Positions 30,359 to 39,700 of a stretch of DNA of 64,000 bases are shown here, in pieces. The position numbers and the translations under genes are program-made. Under the pieces are notes generated by a model, which had not been told where the DNA came from, made no database searches, and was given only the letters and a program-made list of their open reading frames with translations. Positions within the stretch are counted from its first letter, which is position 1. The number at the start of each line of letters is the position of its first letter. Source of the stretch: Anomaloglossus baeobatrachus (taxonomy: Eukaryota; Chordata; Amphibia; Anura; Aromobatidae); the NCBI RefSeq assembly GCF_048569485.1, contig NC_134364.1, positions 137,122,132 to 137,186,131 on the forward strand, written 5' to 3'.

Positions 30359-33115
30359 TTCCCCCTTGGTTTAACGCAGACCGTCCGCGGGCTGCCCATC
30401 CACCATTGGTTTATTTTTGTTGCTTTAATTGGAAAAGATTTAAAACAGGTTACAAGTATAATAAACTTTTGTACAATTTAAGCATATTTTTGAATCTTCC
30501 CGTACGGGAGGCATATTCTTAAACGTTGCAATAATCAAACATTTTTATTAATACGGGAACAGGATCGGGTCCGTCAGTCACCCACCCAAACAAACCTAGC
30601 CTTGATGCTGCCCCTAAGAAACGGGCAGCACCCCTTTTCCCCAGTCCAGGAACGGGCCCAGGTGTTTTTTACAGGACGGGTACAGGGTTTCACACCTGTT
30701 GATCTCTCAGAGGCCCCACGTCCAGGGGACCCCTGACCCGGAGGATCGCCACCGATTGCATTGGTGATGGGGCCTCGGCCATCACCTTCCCGCAGGCCCT
30801 TCCTACAGTCTGCCTCTCCGGAGGTCCTGAAACGGGACAGGCCGGTCAAGGGATTATTTACAAGCCCAATAGTTTTTGGATGGCCTGCAAGTTCTTGGCC
30901 TTGTCTCTTTTCAAAGGGGCAAAACAAAGTCCCAACGGGGACGGGCAGTATGGTCCCGACGGGGACTTTTTCAACTTGGCAGCCGGGATCAGCTACCTTT
31001 ACTTATCATCTTCGTATTCCTCCTCCACTGTAACTTCAGAGCTGTACGGTGGGGGAGGGGACTGGGGCCGCCTGGGAACACTGCGGCTCTCTCTCCTCTG
31101 GACGTCAAGGGTGAATCAGCCCCTCTCCCCGCAATGGCGGGTGTAACTGACCAGCTCACCGGGCACCAGGTCACGGTCCGGGTGATCCATGGGTAGGTGG
31201 GGGCCGACATCCCTCCTGGAGACAAAGATCTCGGCCTCCAGGCCGGGCTCCAAAATGAACCCCCATCCACGACGGGGATCAAACTGGCGTACCTGCTGTT
31301 AGGGTGAACTCTTAATCAATCGCTGGTCCTCAAGATTGCAGAGTTTCTCCTATGCTGGCCCCACGTTTTGGGTGCCATTAATGTTAGGGTGAACTCTTAA
31401 TCAGAGATCACTAGTTGCCTACTGCCTGGCCTAATTGGTGTGGATCGAGTGCATGCTTGAAAAATGAGATCAGACACAGTCGGATATTCATCTTTACTCG
31501 ACAAAAGTCGGCCCGGGCTCTGCCTTTATTACAACTGAGCTTGCTCTGATATAACCTTGCAAAGGGGCATGTCCGGATGTGTTCATTGGTCAGTGGGTCG
31601 AACAATGTGTTAGTCCATGAGCTGATTGGTGGGCGTCATTGTAGGCGGGTCTATGACATCATTGGATGGATCCATGGTGATGGTGATGGGAGGGATGTCA
31701 TCTGGTGAATCCATGCTGATGGTAGAGTCTGTGATGTCATCGGGGGCCATTTTGGGTTCCTCTAAAGAGTGACTGACTTACGTATAGAGAATTGATTTAA
31801 TTGAAAACACTTCTCACAATGCTCTATGTCCAGAGGTTAATTAAGTATTTCATTTTATGGCTCTCCTCAACACCTGCCCCTCGTACTTTGGGCCCCGTAC
31901 CCGGTAGGTGGCAGTGCGGAGGTTCTCCTTCTCCTTGATGGTCCGGGCCAGAACCTCCGCCTTCTGCCTCTCACGGGCCACGATCTCCCGACCCAACGGG
32001 TTTTGCTGCCGCTCCCAGTACAGAGCGTTTCCTTGCTCCCTCTACGCAGGGGTTGGGCCCAGCCGGAGTTCCCCTGTGTCGGCTACGACCGGCACCTTCT
32101 AAGCTGGGGATCCCCGCTGTGTCGTGGCCTGCTGTGCTGCCTTGCAGCGGCAACCCTGCGACGCCTCAGCCGAGGCCTGCGATCTGGGAACGGCAAGCGC
32201 TGCCCGCCGGGCCTCCTTCTGGCAAGAATCCACCTCCATCTTGGCCGGGCGGACTGCCGGGGCCTTGGGCAGCTGGGGCGCGGTCACTTCCGGGACTGGC
32301 GAGATCACATCAGGAGCGGGCACCCTCCGGGAATCAAGCTTCCAGGGAAGTGGGATCGGTGCGAGCCGAGCAAGCGGCCGTCCGCGGGCTGCTTCCCCAG
32401 GTGGGTCCTCACAGGCGGACGGGACGGAATCAGCTGCCGGTGTTGGGGGCAGCGGACCGAGCGGCGGAGCAGCGGCAACCGACATGGGCGGTGAGAGAAG
32501 CAACATGGAGGGCTGGGGCAGACCGGGTCCCTCAGCCGCAGCAGGCGGTCCCTTGGGGACATAGGGGCGTGGGTCGCTTACCCGCTCTCCAAAATTTGCC
32601 TCCACTTCTCGCACCCGCACGGCTGCGTTTATCTCCTCCATCTCGGCCACCCATCGTTCCATTAGGAACTGCACCTGGGCTTGCAAGCGGCAACACATCA
32701 GGGTCGTCCGGGCTTCCACCCCCGCCGCTATTCCAGGTGCGGGCTCCGGGAATTCTGGCTTGCCTGACGGGGCGGACATGATGCACTGTCGGGGTCCAGG
32801 AACACAACGGGTGGCAGAGTCCTGGAGTCATGCCCGTTATGCCTTCGGTCACATGAGGCAGAATCTTCATCCGCCCCCTTGGTCTTTTCGGGGCACTCTG
32901 CTTTCCTTTTGCACCGCTCTGCTCTCAGGGGGCAGGGCTCTACTTTCGCGCCCTTTTTGCTAGGAGAAGACGGCTTGGGCGGGAAACTTCACGCCATAGG
33001 ATGGTGACAAGATGGCGGATTCTGCAATTTTTCAATGGGGACTCCGCTGACGATAACTTCAAGGCGCACTTCCACAGGTAAGTGGATGGGTTCAATCCTG
33101 TCGTGACGCCAGAAG
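30359..33115 (-). mobile_element. Element C internal region, non-autonomous LTR element with gag-like frame
   Basis: Starts with the purine-tract complement and ends at the primer-site-like TGGCGTCACGACAGG (minus strand, about 33098-33112). A minus-strand frame at 32779-32099 encodes a proline- and alanine-rich protein of about 226 residues that starts MSAPSGKPEFPEP; a further segment near 31890-32100 shares YWERQQ and REIVAR with element A. No polymerase, integrase or protease is seen. A solo LTR (31297-31872) interrupts it. Its 5' LTR is missing. Broken fossil. Confidence 0.55.
31297..31872. mobile_element. Solo-LTR-like remnant with CCTGC duplication
   Basis: Edges TGTTAGGGTGAACTC and CTCCTCAACA are flanked by CCTGC at 31292-31296 and 31873-31877. 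The first 22 bases recur about 85 bases further in, after a leader-like string containing TGGCACCCAAAACGTGGGGC on the minus strand. The remnant therefore holds an LTR plus a short leader and a second LTR edge, as left by unequal recombination. Retroviral-type fossil, family uncertain. Confidence 0.6.
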
Positions 33116-33151
33116 AGTCGATGTGTAATCTGATGTATGCTTGTATCTGAT

Positions 33152-33192
33152 GGTCCTGAGGAAGGGAGCAGGGCTCCTGAAACGCGTAGACC
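33152..33192 (+). ncRNA. Candidate hammerhead ribozyme, unit 1
   Basis: The conserved core CTGAGGA (33156-33162, fits CUGANGA) and GAAA (33179-33182) are both present. Stem II is formed by GGAGC (33165-33169) and GCTCC (33173-33177). Stem I is formed by GGTC (33152-33155) and GACC (33189-33192). A minimal stem III AC/GT surrounds GC, followed by the cleavage triplet GTA (33186-33188). Weak points: one extra A after the core and the very short stem III, which may reduce or abolish activity. Confidence 0.4.
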
Positions 33193-33225
33193 GATGGGTA
33201 GATTTGATGTATGCTTGTATCTGAT

Positions 33226-33266
33226 GGTCCTGAGGAAGGGAGCAGGGCTCCTGAAACGCATAGACC
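33226..33266 (+). ncRNA. Candidate hammerhead ribozyme, unit 2 (weaker)
   Basis: Same arrangement 74 bases downstream: GGTC, CTGAGGA (33230-33236), the GGAGC/GCTCC stem, GAAA (33253-33256) and GACC (33263-33266). Stem III here has CGCA in place of CGCG, so its second pair is lost. This copy is probably less active than unit 1. Confidence 0.3.
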
Positions 33267-33360
33267 GATGCAACAATAAAGCTTCATTGATCTGATCCTT
33301 TGGCTGGTGATCATTGGCGCGGCTTTGAAGAACCCGGTTTCTACCTCTCTCTGTTATCTG

Positions 33361-33785
33361 CCGCTTTGGGTTGCTGCTGTCATGGTCAAATTTTACGTGC
33401 GATTACAGTGGTTGTGATTCTCACAACCACATTTGGTGAGTAGTATTGCTCCCCCATCCTATACCCCTACATACAAGGGTAAGACCCTATTGCGCTTTAT
33501 TTTTCCACAGCTTCTTCTATTATTTATTTTGCACCAGACATGACTGCAGGATTGTATTTATTACTATGTATAGTGCAAACCAATGCTCTTTGTCAGCCTG
33601 CTCATGCTTTATATACTGACATCTGAGGTCCCCTGGTGTATGCGCTGCATCGTGCAGGGACTCTTCTTTTTTTGAGTCTCCTCCTTTTTTGTGTATTAAA
33701 GTGTGTACAAATAAACCTTTTCCCATTTTGCATATGACTGCTTAGACTCTGTGGTGTTTCCAGATTGGTACATTTAGTGACGCTG
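33361..33785. other. Stretch without recognised gene
   Basis: About 420 bases between the hammerhead-bearing fragment and the 39-bp minisatellite. They contain A/T-rich runs and an ACAAATAAACC string but no reading frame or repeat that I recognise. They may be the tail of the retroelement fragment or original sequence. Confidence 0.35.
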
Positions 33786-34102
33786 TGCAGGACACATCAG
33801 GGAGTGCGGGAAATAACGGGGTGCGGGATACGTGAGGGGTGCGGGATATGAGGAGGAGGTGCTGGACATATGAGGGGGTGCGGGATATGAGGAGGGGGTG
33901 CTGGACATATGAGGGGGTGCGGAATATGAGGAGGAGGTGCTGGACATATGAGGGGGTGCGGGATATGAGGAGGGGGTGCTGGACATATGAGGGGGTGCGG
34001 GATATGAGGAGGGGGTGCTGGACATATGAGGGGGTGCGGGATATGAGGAGGGGGTGCTGGACATATGAGGGGGTGCGGAATATGAGGAGGAGGTGCTGGA
34101 CA
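33786..34102 (+). repeat. 39-bp minisatellite, left part
   Basis: About seven units built on GGATATGAGGAGGGGGTGCT plus GGACATATGAGGGGGTGC. The array stops at GACA (34099-34102), where the LTR element begins, and resumes at the duplicated GACA at 45464. Confidence 0.9.
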
Positions 34103-35266
34103 TGACTCGCCCACCCCAGGGCTATGGGACACCCGGTGCCGGGCCGGACTAGTCCGGTGGTAGTCAGTGGTGGCTGGGCCCGGCTCCGTGGCCCTGGTGG
34201 GTGTCAGTAGAGTATGTGGCTTAAGTTAAAGTTTGTTAATGGTTGTGTTCGTGACGCCACCTGTGGTATGCGGCTATTAATCCGCCGCTGCTGTGTGAGG
34301 CCACCAGGATGATGTTATGGCAGCAAAGGTGGTACTGCTCCCCACAGGTGGAGCAAAGCCCGGGGCACAGTTGGTGCTTGTAAATGTCTATGCAGATGAA
34401 ATAACTGAGGCAACTTCAGAGGTGCAGTTCAAGATCTTTTACTCACAGTTCTTGTCAGGGCAGGCAGAACCCTTGGACTGCTGGGACCGCTGTCAGGGAC
34501 CTCCGTCTTCTGGGTGATTCTGAGTGTGAAATCCGGTACCCTCTCTCTCTTAGTGTCTCTTTCTCGGCTGTCTTCACTAGCCTTGCCTTAGGTAGATGGA
34601 CTTGGCTTGGCCTCCATTACAGCCTCCAGGCTGGGGGGTCACCTGTCGGCTGATTACCCCTTTTCTGAAGGTCTGCTCTGGGTTCTGGCCCTGGGAGCTT
34701 GCAATTCCCTGGGCCTCGGTTTTTACTGTCTGGAGACTGTCTTTTCACTCCTCCAGTTTCTAGGGACCGTCCCCTGTCGCAGCTAATCACTCCACCGATG
34801 TCACCGTGGAACGGGCCACCGCAGCCTGCAGCTACCCGTAGCGCCTCTGGGCCCTCGGCAGCGGTACCCAACAAGGACTGCTCGTGGTACCTTACAGGAC
34901 TACCCGCGGCCCTGCGACCCTTTCCTTCCTTCTCGTCCTACATGCTCACTCCTCACTCTCCCACTCCCTGAGCGAACTGACTAAACTTGACCTTCCCTTC
35001 TCTATCTACTCTCAGATGGCTCCTCCCACCTCCCCAGTTGCTAGGCTACCAGCCTATGGGAACAGGGATGGGTCTTACAGCCCCTCTCAGCATGCAGCAT
35101 GGGAGGGTTGCCTGCCACTTTCCCTGGTCCTGTGTGTCCCTAACAATGGGTGTAGTGTGAATTTACCAGGGGACCGGAGTTCACTCTCTTCCTCTCCCAG
35201 AATAGGGCATCACACCGCAGATGGGGTGCAATGACCTGTGGCGACGGAAGCCTCAGGGGCGCCACA
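34103..35266 (-). mobile_element. 3' LTR of the outer element
   Basis: 1164 bases; direct repeat of 44304-45463. The next bases CTCCCCCACAGC form the purine tract on the minus strand. Confidence 0.85.
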
Positions 35267-35452
35267 CTCCCCCACAGCAAATCCCAGCACGTCCTCGGGC
35301 TGAAAAACAACAAAAACAAATGGGAGAACTGCAAAACATTTTTGGTATGCAATAACATAAAACAGCAAAACATTTCTTCCCTTTATGGGAGGCACATATC
35401 ATGAACGTTGCAAACTTCTTATAAAGAAAACTCTAAGTGTGCACTTCCAGTC
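35267..35452 (-). mobile_element. Outer element internal sequence, 3' side
   Basis: Short A-rich stretch with no reading frame. It ends in CAGTC, the five-base duplication made by the inner gypsy element. Confidence 0.7.
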
Positions 35453-36728
35453 TGTCACAAACCACCGGGGGGGTCACTCAGAAATCCCCCGCGCTGGCTA
35501 CCAGTACGTCACAATCGGGGGGTAACAAGTGGGGGTCACCCCTCCTTTATACCTCCCGACCGACAGACAGAGCACGTGACGCGCTCTCTAGCGCCCCTCT
35601 TATAGTCAGGCCAATTATGGAATTGCCCGACAATAAGCAAGGAGGCCGCTATACTACTTATGCCGATTATTGAAGGGTCCCCGGTGAGAGTAGGGTATAT
35701 ATTCCCCCGACCTCCGCGGGCGGAATATATAAAACCTCCCTGAATCTCACTGGCCTCCCCACAATAATCCTTGGCACAACTCGCTGCCACCAACCGCTTC
35801 ACGGTAACTATTAGCCGAACACACAGACGTGGGATTCAAGATCGAGATAACAGAACAGCCCAAGATTAATTATATAATTTAATCAGCCTAAAGCACACTA
35901 GAAACTACAATATATACAATAGGGAATCTACAGAATATACATATGTCAGAGTACAGTTACAATCAAAGCATGGGTTACAAACAGGCATACACAGTTCCAG
36001 CAGTTACCTTGTTGCGTCTGGCCACAGGGGGGCGCTGTAGACCAGGTTTCCAGGAACTCCCACAGATGTTTCCTACACGTGACCCCCAGCGAAAGAACGC
36101 TGGAAAATGGCCGAAGTAGGGTTATCAACCTGGGCAGATCCAGGTCCCCTCCTACCTTAGTGACCTCACAGGGAAGCACTGCTCCACCCCTGGCTTGAGT
36201 TATGGACAATCCCCAACATGGAATATGGGCCATAACTTTGCCTGGGAGCGTCGTAGGCGGACGCCAATGCTCTCATTGTGACAGCTATGAATTTAGCTAC
36301 AGAACGAGGGGACTCATGACCTGTCTGCCAGTTCCCCATTGGCTGATATCACGCCTGGGGCATTTCCCGATGTCCTGCTCCCATAAAAAGGGTGTGCCAG
36401 CATCGTCCGCATGCGGGGACACCATTTTTATGGTTGCCATATTTATCGGAAATATGGCTTGCGAGATATGAACCATTTTTTACTGGAGTCGTTCTGTCTG
36501 CTAGTTCCATAGCCTTGCTAATGAGATACAACTCTTGTTACAGGGTGACGGCAGGGAGTCATCCTGTGTCCATTGTTCCCACACCACCTCATTTCCATAT
36601 CACAGGACATGGCCATGGAGGTGTAAGTGGAACACTGAGAACAAGAAGGGAGGGGGCACTGCCAGGGAGTGATGAGGGATTATGACTGGAGTCATAATTC
36701 ATCTTCATATCCCGGGATTTGCCTCACA
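35453..36728 (-). mobile_element. Gmr1-type element, 3' LTR
   Basis: 1276 bases, same length as the partner LTR at 42036-43311. The polyprotein stop lies just inside its edge. Confidence 0.88.
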
Positions 36729-39700
36729 CCTCCCCCCTTTTGAGGGCGCTAGGGGGCAGCACACTCCGGTGTTCCCCCGTGCGCCCGTCCGCGACCTCTC
36801 CTTGTCGGGACAGCCCGTCTGCGTTACCGTGGTCACGGCCCCTTTTGTGGCGAATGGTGAAGTTGTATTGCTGGAGCGCAAGGCTCCATCGCAACAATCG
36901 CCCATTCGTCCCAGAGACGGTGTGCAACCAGCTGAGGGGATTGTGGTCCGTCTCCACGATGAAGTGGCGCCCGTATAGATAGGGTTGCAGACGCTGCAGG
37001 GCCCACACTATGGCCAGGCACTCCTTCTCCATCGTGGAATAGGCAACTTCCCTTGGTAACAGCTTCCTGCTCAGGTACAAGACTGGGTGCTCTTGGCTCG
37101 CAGAGTCCACCTGGCTGAGCACCGCACCGAGGCCGAAGTCACTGGCGTCGGTCTGTACTACAAACGGCCGCGTGAAGTCGGCTGCCTGTAGCACGGGCGG
37201 GCTGGACAGGGCGTCCTTTAGGGCCCGGAAGGCTGTCTCGCAGTCCATTGTCCAATCGACTGCAGAGGGCAGCTTCTTCTTGGTGAGGTCCGTCAAGGGC
37301 TTTGCCAGGCTACTATAGCATGGAACAAACCTCCTATAGTACCCAGCGGTCCCCAAGAAGGACATCACCTGCTTCTTGGTCCTGGGGGTGGGCCAGGATG
37401 CGATGGCTTCCACTTTCTCAGGCTCGGGCTTCAGTGTTCTCCCACCTACCCGGTGACCGAGGTACTGGACCTCGCTCATGGCCAGCTGACACTTTCCCGG
37501 CTTGATGGTCAAACCTGCCCGGTGGATCCGCCTGAGCACCTGTGCTAGATGCTCTAGGTGGTCCTCCCAGGTGGGACTGAAGACGGCAATGTCATCCAGG
37601 TACGCGGCCGCGTACCCTTCAAGTCCCTTGAGCAGGGTGTTGACCATCCGCTGGAAAGTGGCAGGGGCATTCCTCATCCCGAATGGCATCACCGTGGACT
37701 CGTACAGTCCAAATGGGGTAATAAAGGCAGAGCGTTCCCTGGCCTTGCGAGTCAGGGGGATCTGCCAATATCCCCGGCTCAGATCCATGATGGTCAGGTA
37801 CTGAGCCCCGGCCAACTGATCGAGCAGGTCATCGATGCGTGGCATTGGGTACGCATCGGCGACCGTGACAGCATTGAGCCCCCTGTAGTCCACGCAGAAC
37901 CGAGTGGTTCGGTCCTTCTTAGGGACGAGGACTACAGGCGAGGCCCAAGCGCTGTTGGATGCCTGGATCACCCCCAGCTTCAGCATCTCGTCAATCTCCT
38001 GGCGCATGTGTTGCTGCACCTCCAGGGAGACCCGATATGCTGAACGCCGGATCGGGGGATGATCCCCAGTGTCCACGTGATGGACAGCCAAGTCAGTCCT
38101 TCCGGGCTGGTTGGTAAACAACCCCCGGAAGGGGAGGAGGGTGGCCCACAGCTGGGACCGTTGGTCCTCCAAGAGCTGGTGGCCAACCTCCACATCCTCA
38201 ATGGATCCGCCTGCCCTAACCTGGGCTAGCATATCCAAGAGGGTTTCCGCTTCTCCCTCCTCGGGCAGGTTGCACACGGGGAGCGCACATGCCTCCCGCT
38301 CATGATGTGCCTTCATCATGTTCACATGGAAGGGCTTCCGCCTTCCATGGGCAGGGTCCAGGGTGACCAGGTACGTCACAGGGTTGAGCTGCTGGTACAC
38401 GAGGTATGGGCCTTCCCAGGCTGCCTGAAGCTTGTCCTGTGGTACGGGGACCAGTACCCACACCTTTTGACCCACTTGGTAGGTCCTCTCACAAGCGTTC
38501 TGGTCGTACCAACGCTTCTGATCGGCCTGGGCTTGAGCCATATTGTCGTGTACCAGTTGCGTCAAGGCCTGCATTTTGTCCCGGAAGCGCATGACATACT
38601 CGATAACCGACACTCCAGGGGTGGCCAAATCCCCTTCCCAAGCCTCTTTCACCAGAGCCAGGGGGCCCCGCACACGTCGCCCGTACAGGAGCTCAAACGG
38701 TGAGGATCCTGTTGAGGCCTGTGGAACCTCCCGGTAAGCAAATAACAGGTGTGGGAGATACCGCTCCCAGTCACGCCCATGGGAGTCGACCAACATCTTA
38801 AGCATCTGCTTTAAGGTGCCATTGAACCGCTCGCACAGGCCATTAGTCTGTGGATGGTACGGGCTGGCCACCAGATGTCGCACCTGGACCTGCTTACAGA
38901 GGGCCTCCATCAGCTGGGACATGAATTGGGTCCCCCGGTCAGTGAGCATCTCCTGGGGAAAACCCACTCGGGAGAAAATCTCCAGCAATGCGGTGGCCAC
39001 CTTGTCAGCCCGAATGGACGACAAGGCCACTGCTTCTGGGTACCGGGTGGCATAGTCCACTACCATCAGTATGAAGCGTTTCCCGGAGCTGCTGGGGATG
39101 GCCAGCGGGCCGACCAGATCCACAGCCACCCTCCTGAAAGGCTCATCGATGATGGGCAGAGATACCAGTGGGGCTTTGGGGCGTGGCCCCGCCTTCCCCA
39201 CTCTCTGACAGGTTTCACACGAACGGCAGTAGGCAGCCACATCGGCCCCCATTTTTGGCCAGTAGAAATGCTGGTTTAACCTGGCCTTGGTCTTAGCGAT
39301 CCCTAGGTGTCCGGCCATCGGAATCTCATGTGCGATCCGCAACAACTCCGTCCGGAACGGATAGGGTACCACCAACTGTCGGTCCCTGGGCCACGCCTCC
39401 GGTGAACCCTGCTGGACCGTGGCCCGGTACAGCCGTCCTTGGTCCCAGACCACTCGCTCCGGGTCCGAGTCCGAGGGAGGCTGTGCCGCCTGCTCCTTAA
39501 GAGCTTTCAGGCTGTCGTCAGCTTCTAACGCTGCCTGAAACCCCTGACTAGATGTGGCCAGAATCGACGAGACTGTCACATCTTCAGTCAGTACCCCGGG
39601 ACCTGTGTCCTGGCCTCCACCTGACTCGGCTGCCACTTGGTCAGAAGGGGAAGAGCTATCGGACCTCCGGGAGGCCCCTTGGCTTCCAGCACTCCCACTG

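Larger units (their letters stand above)
33116..33360 (+). repeat. Fragment of retroelement with tandem 74-bp units and AATAAA
   Basis: Two units of about 74 bases begin near 33132 and 33206 (GATGTATGCTTGTATCTGAT), each containing CCTGAGGAAGGGAGCAGG and TGAAACGC. After the second comes CAACAATAAAGCTTCATTGA, a polyadenylation-like motif. Tandem hammerhead-bearing units of this sort are known from Penelope-like elements and small non-coding retroelements; that assignment is an inference here. Confidence 0.5.

Noticed and set aside
32003-32781. Plus-strand frames of 163 and 242 codons opposite the gag-like frame
   Set aside because: They are GC-rich shadows of the minus-strand frame of element C with no recognisable domain.
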